A stretch of DNA of 64,000 bases from Myrica gale (taxonomy: Eukaryota > Streptophyta > Magnoliopsida > Fagales > Myricaceae). A model generated the notes under the pieces. The model saw nothing but the letters and a program-made list of their open reading frames with translations. It did no database searches and was not told the origin of the DNA. Made by a program: the position numbers and the translations under genes. The stretch is from contig OZ005609.1 in assembly GCA_963930655.1 (NCBI GenBank), forward strand, positions 16,751,001 through 16,815,000. Direction: 5' to 3'. This document shows positions 42,301-49,640 of the stretch, piece after piece (positions within the stretch are counted from its first letter, which is position 1; each line of letters starts with the position of its first letter).

Positions 42301-45300
42301 AACATTCTCATCTACAATACTATCAAACCGATCCATCCCAACAACTTCGTCCGACTCAAAACCTTGACCATGAGACTGAGAGCCCCCTACGCAAACAACT
42401 CCCAGCCTATCTCCTCCATCAGGATTGCCAAACACCTCACCCGATACCTAACGGCCATCCCCATCCACCCCCTCAACATTTCCCCTGCCCTGCCCCAGTC
42501 CATGAGCCTTACCCAACCTCCCAATCCAAACCCACCCCTTATCCTCATAAAAAACACTAAGGAGGAGCCGGCGACCTGATCTGTGCCATCAACAGCAAGA
42601 TTTGGCGAAAAAATACCCCCTTGGAGGAGATAGTCACGTCGGGAGGCAAAGTACCAGAGATCAGCGACAGCTGCGGCACCCGAAAGGCCTCCAAGTTGCT
42701 ACCTCTCACCCCCGCAGTCGATGTCGACCAACCTCCCGCCGTCGGTAGCTGGTCTGCACCAGCTGTTGTTCCAACCACCCTGACCCCCCTTACCTTCCGG
42801 TACCATCACCACCCATTTTCTGCACCCCCACTAAACTCCGTTATGGCAATATATCTACCTGCCTTGTTGCAACACCTCTGTGCCATAAAAGCCTGAGATG
42901 CTTCGTTAAATTTCACCAAAAACTCCCTATTTGACATCCTCCAGCAATCTACTAACCATGTTTACCAACCAGACAACACCATACTTCCCAAGGAAGATGG
43001 AACTCAAAGCCTTCTGATTCCACTCCGAGAGTTTTACAACATCATTTCCTAAAACTGTAACCTGAAATTCCTTAGCTTCAACACAGAATCTATGGGAAAA
43101 AGACATCGGAACACCAGATTAAATTAAAGCAGCAACAATGACGGAAAAATCTAAACCAACAATCAATCACCCAGCCCAGGTGTCCCACAGGGGAGAGGAG
43201 AGAGAATGGAGAAAAAGCAACCCGTTAATTTTCACCGAAAATTTTCAGAAAGAATGTTTTCACCGGTGTCTTTGGCAGGGAAGAAAACAAATGTCAAAAA
43301 ATATCATTTTGTCAATTACTAACATCTTTGGTGGGGTTGACAAAAATATTATCTGGGGGGAAAAGAGAAAAAATGCCAGGGGGAGGTTTAATTTACCCTG
43401 AGCAAATTGTAGCTACTAGGGATTGAACTCTAATATCCTTGTCTCTAAAAGGAGTAGTAGTAGGCTACAAGGTCATTGATGCCATTATAATGTTTCTGCT
43501 ATGACATCTTTTGAAACTGCAAGACGATATTGAAGTTTGATGTGTATATCCATTACCACTAGTTTTGTTTAAAGGCTTGTTGCTGCTTACACATTTGAAA
43601 GTATATTATTTTTACAATATGTTATGGTTTTGCGTACAAATTGTGGTTAGCATGTCATATTTGATTATTTCTTTGCATCCTTCTAAACGATACACGAAGA
43701 GATGTATCATCGCGTGGCATTTGTGGGTGACTTCATTTATTCCATGTGGGGGATGGAAGGGATGTATTTGTCTAATATGGGTATAAAAATTTTCTAGTTC
43801 TTGTTCCTCTTGGGGGGGGGGGGGCTGGATTCAGGAGTTCTGTTGTCTAGATGTGGCAGCTGCATTCAACTCGATATCAATTGTTGGTAGAACCCAGCAG
43901 AGTTTTACCCACTGAAATAACTTACCCAAAATGAGGGAGATATATGATGTGGCAGAGGATATTTTTGTGTGGGTAGTTGAACTTTTGGACTCTATCTGTG
44001 CATTGACTTATTACTGTTTTGAGACAATGCTGATGATTACTATTGTATGCCCTTTATCTTGGTGAAGATATGTAGGGAAAGTAAAGGATAGAACCTGAAT
44101 CATTGTGCTTTCCTGAATTACTGTTTTGAGACAATGCTGATGATGACTATTGTATGCCCTTTATCTTGGTGAAGAAGATAGGTAGGGAAAGTAAAAGGAT
44201 ACAACCTGAATCATTGTGCTTTCCTGGATTTGTGGAATCACCCCCTCAAGTTCTTTTTGTTAACAACTAGATGTGTCTGATACTGCCCAACAAACTCCAA
44301 AGTTGCTTATACAGAATGGAATCATAAGTGGTAAAAACTTTGGACTTTGAAACTTACAGTGCTGTATTGATGAAAAGATTAATCAGTGCTTTGTAGTTGG
44401 CTAAAAGTTCAATTAATTGTGGTTTTGCATGCATTTTTGAAAAAAAAATATATATATCCGCCTGAGTTCAGTTATTTTGTAGTGTATATTTCACTTCATG
44501 ATTTGAAGATAAAAGACAGTGATTGTCATGATTATCCTGGTTATTTCTATACATCTTAAACTTGTATGGCTGAAAGGGAACCTTTTTGTACTAGCCTGGT
44601 TTGAGTTGATTATTGTTATTGACAGTAGGCATTCCAAATTGATTTGGATGTATTTCTGGATATCTAATTGTTGTAGTTCATGGCTTCATTGATTGCCGTT
44701 GTTTAGTCCATTACTTTTTGGCTGTGATTTCTGATTGACTGTGTGGAGATCAAGCTTCTCGATCACTTTTGCCTACACCTGTCTGGATTGCTTTCTCTTT
44801 TCGACGAGGATAAGGCTTCTTATCATTGTGCTTTTCGTCATTTTGTATATATAGCTAAAAAGATACGATGAACTAGCGTTTTAATGCCTTCTGGAAGGTT
44901 TAAAAAGAGATTTTGCTCGCCAGATGTTGGATCAATTGAGATTATCTGGTAAGCCTAAAGAAAATTGATTGACACACAAACGTTAATGGCTGAAACTGTA
45001 CACAATAAAGGATTTTGTTACTCCCGTATTCTTCCCTTAAAGCCCATTCTTGTTTATTTTTTTGTTGTCACTTTGGCCTGTTCCTTATTTTGAAGAGATG
45101 ATCACGAAAAGGACAACTGCTTATTTTATGCCAATAGTCGGGCAAAAAGCATATGGAATTATATATCAATCAGTTCTGATTAGTAAACAACTTGTACTCC
45201 AAATCTCAGTCTGTCTAGGCAGTTCATAGTTCAGGTTATTTCTCTAGGTTCTGGCTGCACCGTTTTTCTTCTACATATGACTTTGTTGCTCTAAAATGCA

Positions 45301-48300
45301 TGAAATATTCTGTTTTTCTTGTTTGGTTTGGACATCTAATATTCTGCTTTGATCTGTTGTATAGTACTACTTGAAGACCGGCACTTGCAAGTTTGGAGCA
45401 ACATGCAAGTTTCATCATCCTAGAGATAAGGCTGGGTTTGTGGGAAGAGTAGCCTTAAATATTTTAGGATATCCACTTCGCCCGGTAAAATAAATACTTT
45501 TCTTCCACTGTTTTAAGTATGACTTCATATAAGTTGTGAATCAGCTTCTGAAACATTTTCTTATGTTTGTCATTGTTGGTTCCATATCAGCTGCTCATTA
45601 AAGAAAACAGACATATAGAATCTTCACATATTTGGGCCTTTCATGTCAGTCATGTTGTAGCCCTGCAAGCATGCATCACATATGTGAAATGGACATCGCT
45701 CTTCTGTAGTTGTATCTAAATGGTTGGAATTTATGTTCCTGTTTTTTGTCTCTTCCCCCTCTCAGAATGAGACTCAATGTACCTATTATTTAAGAACTGG
45801 ACAATGCAAGTTCGGAAGCACCTGTAAATTCCATCACCCGCAACCAACAAATATGATGGTTTCATTAAGTGGTTCTCCTGTTTATCCTACCATCCATTCT
45901 CCAACTACTCCAAATCAGCAGTCATACCCTGGAGGAATTACAAACTGGTCAAGAGCATCTTTTATTGCCAGTCCACGCTGGCAAGGTCCTTCGAGCTATG
46001 CACCTTTGCTTCTACCTCAGGGAGTGCTGTCAGTTCCTGGGTGGAATGCATACAGCGTAAGCTTTTATCCAGTCTTTTCTACATTCTGAGTCAAAGTTTT
46101 TTTGGTTGTTTGTCTTTCTGCCATGTTGGGTAAACTACCTCAGGGAGTGCTGTCAGTTCCTGGGTGGAATGCATACAGCGTAAGCTTTTATCCAGTCTTT
46201 TCTACATTCTATGAGTCAAAGTTCTTTTGGTTGTTTGTCTTTCTGCCATGTTGAGTAAACTAATAGGAGGAAGAGGAAAAAGGAGGTGAATGCACCTTGG
46301 GGTTGGGAAGGGGAGGAAAGAATATTTTCTGCAGGATGTTTTGTTATTAAGGCAAAAATAAAGAAAAATAAGCCAAAGGGTACTCCTATGAGGTTACTTC
46401 TTGTGAACATGTGCTTGTTCTGGTATGTGGTGGCAGTAGTAGCGGAGGTCCTGAGATGCTACTTGTAAGATGGAGGTTCTGGTGGTGGAAGATAATGTGA
46501 GATTGAATACTTTTCCATGTCATTAGGTTATTTTGTTTTGAAGGAAGGTTGCTCTAAGTTGGATTGTAGCATCAAGGTTTGGGTCAATTTCACTCATACA
46601 CATCTGGAGTACTAAGTGTCTAGGTTTTGGGATGTGCTTCACAGTGGTCCTCTTTAAAAGTAAACTGAACTTAAAAATTCTCTAAATATGCTGTTGCAGG
46701 TATATCTATTCCTGCACAGTGAATCACAATAGCGGAGCCAGGAATTAATCTTTGGAGGGGCCACATAATATAATTATTATTTAATCCCGTCTAAGTTATA
46801 CACACACACATACTATCCATCCATATAATATATATATGACAATACCAAACAAATTATCAATCTAATTCAAATATTATAAATTATCGTTAATAGCTTTAAG
46901 TCCTATAGATACGCAATACATGTCCATCATAGTTACAGATAATGCATCCATTGAATTAATGTTTTCTTTCTTCAATTTAAAAATTATTATAAATAATGTT
47001 TCCCTTTAAATTTGTGGAAGAAAATAGAAAGTAGGTGAAAACAAGAGAAAGACTAAAGTGACTCAAAGAACAAGGAAGAAGAGTCACATATTGAGATTTT
47101 TGGATCGGATACTTTTTTGCCTGCCTTGCCCTATATAGTTTATGAATTAATTATAAAGATTTTATGAGCTTGAACTGTAGTTTCATATTTTTGGGTGTGT
47201 TGGGGGGCAAATGTCATTATTTGAGCAAACATTTGAATAGGACCCAAGGGAGGAGGGTGGTTTTACAAATTTTTGGAGGTGACCGTGGCCCCTAGTTCCC
47301 ATTCCCTTTGCCATTGGTCAATCACGATGATACCTCGATCTGCATGGGTACCTCTTTCCTTATCCTATGTAGTATGAAGGACCATTCCTGACATTCATCA
47401 TCCTATCTTTCTTCTAATATATAATGAAGGAGAAAATCACTCTGCATCCAAAACTCTTAAGTCCAATGTCAAATGGGGCAAACTACCTAGTGTGACATAT
47501 TTAGTCTTCAAACTATTATATTTTTATGAGTGTGACATATTTAGTCTTCAAATTGTTATATTTTATCACTGTGCACCTTCTGCTAAGATACAACTGTTAA
47601 GATTGTGCACTTATCCCTTTGTTTGCTGATTTGAATGTTCAAATCTTGACAAGTGAGTCACATTTGAAATGTTTGATAGTTGAGGGCTTAATGTGTCAAA
47701 TTTGGTAGTGTGGACCCCTCATATGATATTGGCTCCATAGTTTTGTAAGGGAAAGTGTGTTTTTCTAAAAGATAAATTGGGTAATAAATATGTTGAAGTA
47801 TTTGATCGCTAACTACTTCCAACATGTTAATGGGATGATCGCTTTTCAGGGTCAGGTTGGATCAGTGTCATCTTCTGAAACTCAGCAGCAAACTGTGGGA
47901 AATAGTCAGGTTTATGGAACCTCACGCCAGGGTGAACAAGCTAGTGCAGGATCTCAAGGGACATTTTCTCCGCTTCGTTCGGGCTCTGTCCCCATGGGGT
48001 TCTACGCATTGCAGAGAGAGAATGTATTTCCTGACAGGCCTGGCCAGCCTGAGTGCCAGTTTTACATGAAGACTGGTGATTGTAAGTTTGGTGCAGTTTG
48101 TCGGTTCCATCATCCTAGAGAAAGACTAATTCCTACTCCAGACTGTGTCTTGAGTCCCATTGGCCTGCCGTTACGTCCGGTGAGAGACTTTACCAGTGCT
48201 TATTTTGAACTTTTATTTCATTATTAGCATTTTAGTCTATGCCGTTTTTAGTTTTTGTTCATTGTCACTTTTGCAATTTCCTTTAAAAGACAGTTACACA

Positions 48301-49446
48301 ACTTTCACGAGTCCTTGCAAGCGGCAATCATATTGGTTTCATTGTTATGGAGTTTTAACTTTTTTTGTTTGGATTGGTAAGACATCTTCACTTTCTTTTC
48401 TTTGAATCGGTAAAAATCATATCCCAAAATCAGAAGTACAACATTTTGGAGATAGTTCAAATCGGCATCTAAGACAATTAGTAGGTAGGCTTTGCATATT
48501 GTGTATGCTCTATTTGCGGCCTTAGTCCAGCCTTTGCATCATTAGTGATGGATATCATGCTTTGTCGCAAAGTGTGGAAGCATAACTGTCCCATACTTGA
48601 AGCATCTTGTCATAATATATGACAGTCCTGAATTTTTTTAAGATTTCACAAATTTTTTTTTCAGTCCAGTACTTTCCACCCTGCTATCGCCTTGTGTAAT
48701 ACTTTGTAAAAGTTGCACAGATGGTAAAAGGGTAAAAGTGGGAGGGTAAAAGTGGGAAATTAATGATTTTCTTAGTTTTTTGGTTTGTTTAGATTAAGTG
48801 ATTTCGGTATAGCACTTTGTACTGTTCTCACTTTTTTCTAATGAGATTGGTTACTTATCAAAAAAAAAAGTGGGAAATAACCCGAAAGAAAAGTAAACCA
48901 ATTGCAGCTATTCTAGCTATGTTTACAGTATTCCTGAATGTATCTCGAAGTTATAGCACTTCAATTCATGGCATTTCCCGAGTTAGATGATTTTTCTTTT
49001 TATTTTTTTGCCCTTTTTGTCTTTCTTGTTTACATCTACATTATTATAGATAAGGGTCAAAATGGTATTATGATTTTTTTCCCCATTTCCAGTCTTATTT
49101 TTGTCAACATTAGTACTCCGATTAACCTCCTGCTTATTGATGTGGACACACTCATTTTTAACAGGGAGAGCCCTTATGCATCTTCTATTCGCGGTATGGT
49201 ATCTGCAAATTTGGTCCAAGTTGCAAGTTTGATCACCCTATGGGAATTTTCACATACAATCACTCCGCATCATCTTCGGCCGATGTCCCGATCCGCCGTT
49301 TGCTGGGGTCATCATCCGGACCTGCTGCACTAAATTTGTCACCCGATGGACTTGTTGAAGCCAGCTCAGCAAAGCCCAGGCGACTTTCACTGTCGGAGAC
49401 TAGACAGATGCCTTCTGGTGATGATAATGTTAACACAGAAGGCTGA
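30272..49446 (+). CDS. CCCH zinc-finger protein, ZFN1-like, seven coding exons
   Basis: Joined coding exons: 30272-30374, 32501-32658, 33943-34005, 45365-45484, 45766-46056, 47850-48179, 49165-49446, giving 448 aa. All junctions are GT-AG and in frame. The protein has five C-x8-C-x5-C-x3-H fingers with first Cys/last His at about 62/81, 107/126, 153/172, 314/333 and 360/379, each in the YY--TG-CKFG-TCKFHHP context. The start [28 protein letters not shown] and a C-terminal Ser-rich tail match the plant ZFN1 group (Arabidopsis ZFN1 is about 400 aa), which bind RNA or single-stranded nucleic acid and may act in RNA processing or nuclease activity. A Ser/Gln-rich region (about 173-305) separates fingers 3 and 4. 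No signal peptide or membrane segment. Intron 3 is 11.36 kb and full of transposons. Confidence 0.93.
31168..31355. mobile_element. TRIM-family solo LTR-like fossil in intron 1
   Basis: From TGTGATACCCCAAGC (31,168) to GGGTGTTATA (about 31,355), this 188-bp segment resembles the LTRs of the TRIM at 32,754-33,202: same start style, AAGTCTCACAT in place of AAGTCCCACAT, GCCTTATAATGAT and the GGTGTTA end. No clear TSD. Non-coding. Confidence 0.5.
31684..31723 (+). mobile_element. Likely LINE micro-insertion in intron 1
   Basis: AAGTAAAACTTG (31,684-31,695) and AAGTAAAACCTG (31,712-31,723) flank CCTAGAAAAAAAAAAG. The 12-bp flanks differ at one base; the insert ends like the 5.3-10.1 kb LINE (TTTAGAAAAAAAAAAG). 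Less certain than the two with perfect repeats. Confidence 0.5.
32501..32658 (+). CDS. CCCH gene exon 2 (finger 1)
   Basis: Acceptor TAATTGCAG, then ATGCAATGTGG, giving N-A-M-W-Q-V-N-L across the junction, as in the ZFN1 family (DAMWQMNL). It contains [10 protein letters not shown] and finger 1 (C62, C71, C77, H81), ending NRKL before GTACGAG. In-frame residues upstream of 32,501 are intron. Phase 0 at the end. Confidence 0.93.
32749..33207 (+). mobile_element. TRIM (terminal-repeat retrotransposon in miniature) with TSD in intron 2
   Basis: LTR 1 runs from TGTAATACCCCCAG at 32,754 to ATTACA at 32,938 (185 bp). Two bases later comes TGGTATCTGAGC (32,941-32,952), a near match to the initiator-Met tRNA primer-binding site. 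After a very short interior a second LTR ends GGGTGTTGCA at 33,202. ATCCA flanks both sides (32,749-32,753 and 33,203-33,207). No coding region, as is normal for a TRIM. It sits in sense orientation inside intron 2; splice sites of exons 2 and 3 are unaffected. Confidence 0.82.
33696..33879. mobile_element. Possible Tourist/PIF-Harbinger-like MITE in intron 2
   Basis: TTA at 33,696-33,698 and 33,877-33,879 flanks 178 bp that begin GGTTGTGTTTGAG; the reverse complement of the end reads AGCTATGTTTGTT, matching at 8 of the first 11 bases. AT-rich, non-coding and of suitable size. The ends are too diverged for certainty. Confidence 0.38.
33943..34005 (+). CDS. CCCH gene exon 3 (63 bp)
   Basis: A 21-codon mini-exon, [20 protein letters not shown] plus Q, between TTTATCTAG and GTATGTATT. 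It carries the first cysteine of finger 2, so the finger is split by the 11.4-kb intron 3. Matches the family's VIATARMRGEYPERIGQPEC. Confidence 0.92.
34006..36059. other. Intron 3, upstream part
   Basis: About 2 kb of intronic DNA without recognised genes. Pyrimidine-rich and poly(T) tracts are scattered; a short minus ORF at 35,048-35,305 has no domain. No TE ends were seen in this part. Confidence 0.5.
34220..34247. repeat. (CA)n(GA)n microsatellite
   Basis: Four CA units run into about ten GA units within intron 3. Simple repeat. Confidence 0.85.
36075..37442 (+). pseudogene. LINE reverse transcriptase, C-terminal two thirds
   Basis: The open frame contains [24 protein letters not shown] at 36,330-36,341 (catalytic pair), [39 protein letters not shown] and an FLWG--D thumb region. 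The frame extends upstream of 36,075 into intron by chance, and the RT fingers are missing because of the truncation. Near 37,200 the frame leaves the conserved protein: the zf-RVT region resumes at about 37,455 in a different frame. The piece is not functional. Confidence 0.88.
37455..37721 (+). pseudogene. LINE zf-RVT zinc-knuckle region
   Basis: [40 protein letters not shown] and [10 protein letters not shown] form the plant LINE zf-RVT module (C-x2-C...H-x3-HC) that follows the reverse transcriptase, lying in another frame from the RT upstream. It ends YPFSDFF and a stop, followed by a 3' UTR and poly(A). Confidence 0.85.
37926..38455. repeat. Unit 1 of a ~500-bp tandem duplication in intron 3
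   Basis: This segment (starting TTTCACTGAAAATTTTTC, containing GTGTCTTTGGCAGG and GCTAGGTATTGATC-like words) matches 43,230-43,632 at roughly 80% by eye. It contains a further internal tandem duplication with a 146-bp period (38,157-38,302 and 38,303-38,446). The second unit begins at 38,456, where the antisense LINE is inserted. Confidence 0.75.
38542..39104 (-). pseudogene. LINE zf-RVT zinc-knuckle region (antisense copy)
   Basis: [49 protein letters not shown] and [11 protein letters not shown] give the zf-RVT module, in two overlapping frames. It ends with FLSFLACML and a stop, then a 3' UTR to the poly(A). Confidence 0.82.
39300..41180 (-). pseudogene. LINE linker and reverse transcriptase remnant
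   Basis: From the right: [20 protein letters not shown] and [18 protein letters not shown] (GPDGF box), then [14 protein letters not shown] (motif A), [37 protein letters not shown] (the FADD position reads FAEN here), [25 protein letters not shown] and [19 protein letters not shown]. Several frames are used. The changed FADD box alone would abolish polymerase activity. Confidence 0.85.
41394..42435 (-). pseudogene. LINE ORF1 tail and ORF2 endonuclease remnant
   Basis: The 233-aa frame at 41,734-42,435 holds an acidic ORF1 tail, then [15 protein letters not shown] and [10 protein letters not shown], the start of the endonuclease with its glutamate. Further down, in other frames, [15 protein letters not shown] and [20 protein letters not shown] show the GDFN motif and the FTWSN block. 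Two separate frames are needed, with stops in between. Confidence 0.8.
42540..43110 (-). pseudogene. LINE ORF1 N-terminal region
   Basis: Starting near 43,110 the minus strand reads [20 protein letters not shown], then [20 protein letters not shown], the style of the ORF1 N-terminus in this LINE group. A stop follows after about 55 codons, and the frame resumes with a Gly/Thr/Ala-rich stretch ([15 protein letters not shown] near 42,730-42,775). Not functional. Confidence 0.55.
43230..43632. repeat. Unit 2 of the ~500-bp tandem duplication
   Basis: Continues from the LINE TSD as AGAAAGAATGTTTTCACC and GTGTCTTTGGCAGGGAAG, matching unit 1 (37,926-38,455) to the word ATGTTATGGTTTT. It lacks unit 1's internal 146-bp duplication. 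Confidence 0.75.
43812..43824. repeat. Poly(G) run of 13
   Basis: Thirteen consecutive G in intron 3. Such runs are assembly- and length-unstable; the exact count should be treated with caution. Confidence 0.7.
44011..44231. repeat. 107-bp tandem duplication in intron 3
   Basis: TTACTGTTTTGAGACAATGC starts at 44,011 and again at 44,118, and the following ~105 bp match to CATTGTGCTTTCCTG with a few differences (a short insertion in GAAGATA). High identity points to a recent duplication. Confidence 0.88.
44232..45364. other. Intron 3, downstream part
   Basis: About 1.1 kb without recognised genes or TE ends, finishing in a T-rich tract and TGTTGTATAG acceptor before exon 4. A 60-aa minus ORF at 45,236-45,418 is an antisense shadow of exon 4. 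Confidence 0.5.
45365..45484 (+). CDS. CCCH gene exon 4 (rest of finger 2)
   Basis: Starts [19 protein letters not shown] after TGTTGTATAG, completing finger 2, and ends GYPLRP before GTAAAATAA. 40 codons, phase 0 at both ends. Confidence 0.93.
45766..46056 (+). CDS. CCCH gene exon 5 (finger 3 and Ser/Pro-rich linker)
   Basis: After CCCTCTCAG it encodes [17 protein letters not shown] (finger 3), then a Ser/Pro/Gln-rich linker ending PGWNAYS before GTAAGCTTT. The last 45 bp, the donor and the start of intron 5 are copied again 123 bp downstream (46,135-46,262). Use of the copied donor would add an in-frame stop (46,087-46,089), so the first donor is the functional one. Confidence 0.9.
46012..46262. 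repeat. Tandem duplication covering the end of exon 5 and its splice donor
   Basis: The block CTACCTCAGGGAGTGCTGTC ... TTGRGTAAACTA is present at 46,012-46,134 and again at 46,135-46,262, nearly identical (differences include GTTTTTTT versus GTTCTTTT and an extra AT). It contains the last 45 bp of exon 5 and the GTAAGC donor. Confidence 0.92.
46719..47324. mobile_element. hAT-type element in intron 5
   Basis: GTGAATCA (46,719-46,726) and GTCAATCA (47,317-47,324) are an 8-bp TSD with one mismatch. The 590-bp insert starts CAATAGCGGAGCCAG; the reverse complement of its end is CAATGGCAAAGGGAA, an imperfect inverted repeat of the hAT type. GGGGCC words lie just inside both ends. Non-coding. Related in its ends to the element at 1,615-2,265. 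Confidence 0.65.
47491..47568. repeat. 40-bp tandem duplication in intron 5
   Basis: TGTGACATATTTAGTCTTCA occurs at 47,491 and 47,531, followed each time by AA-TRTTATATTTT. Two copies, few differences. Confidence 0.85.
47850..48179 (+). CDS. CCCH gene exon 6 (linker and finger 4)
   Basis: Acceptor CGCTTTTCAG, then [14 protein letters not shown], a Gly/Ser/Gln-rich linker, [14 protein letters not shown] and finger 4 (C314, C323, C329, H333). It ends [10 protein letters not shown] before GTGAGAGAC. 110 codons. Confidence 0.92.
48748..48878 (+). mobile_element. 105-bp LINE 3' tail with 13-bp TSD in intron 6
   Basis: AAAAGTGGGAAAT occurs at 48,748-48,760 and 48,866-48,878. The 105 bp between are the 3' end of the intron-3 LINE family (GATTTTCTTAGTTTTTTG, CACTTTGTACTGT, GGTTACTTATCAAAA). 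A severely 5'-truncated insertion. Three GGTAAAAG-like words precede it. Confidence 0.88.
49165..49446 (+). CDS. CCCH gene exon 7 (finger 5, stop)
   Basis: After TTTTTAACAG it reads [20 protein letters not shown] (finger 5), [11 protein letters not shown], then a Ser-rich tail ending DDNVNTEG and TGA at 49,444-49,446. The start-like ATG at 49,240 lies inside this exon and is not an initiator. Confidence 0.93.
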   Translation, partial: GEPLCIFYSRYGICKFGPSCKFDHPMGIFTYNHSASSSADVPIRRLLGSSSGPAALNLSPDGLVEASSAKPRRLSLSETRQMPSGDDNVNTEG

Positions 49447-49640
49447 AGACTTGTAATTTTTTACAAGTTTTTGTAGGTTAAACGGGCATTTCTGTAAATT
49501 TACTTCCCATTGCTGCCGCTGGAGATGTACAGAGTTCATGTCAAGTTGATTTTTGTTCCTCTGAAAATCTATTTCAGTTGACTCTCCTGAATTTCATATC
49601 GCTGCATTGTTTGTATTTAAGTCTGCAAATATTTATCACA
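49447..49640 (+). other. Probable 3' UTR of the CCCH gene
   Basis: T-rich sequence after the stop codon. AATTTTTTACAAGT and TTTGTATTTAAGT are near-upstream-like elements, but no perfect AATAAA is present, which is common in plants. The polyadenylation site is not determinable here. Confidence 0.35.

Larger units (their letters stand above)
38456..43246 (-). mobile_element. Near full-length LINE, antisense in intron 3, with 17-bp TSD
   Basis: TTTCATCGAAAATTTTC (38,456-38,472) and TTTCACCGAAAATTTTC (43,230-43,246) flank 4,757 bp. The poly(A) is seen as poly(T) at the 38,473 end, so the element reads right to left. Order from 43,229 down: 5' UTR, ORF1, endonuclease, linker, RT with an FAEN-type box, zf-RVT (about 38,840-39,000), 3' UTR. 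Same family as the 36,075-37,830 LINE. Numerous stops and frame changes through ORF2, and a changed RT active-site box, make it dead. One TSD mismatch suggests an older insertion than the sense LINE. Confidence 0.9.

Noticed and set aside
42165-42579. Pro/His-rich plus-strand ORFs of 123-131 aa
   Set aside because: Antisense of the LINE ORF1/ORF2 region.
46286-46468. 60-aa plus-strand ORF after the duplicated donor
   Set aside because: Intronic, no domain, no homology to the CCCH family.
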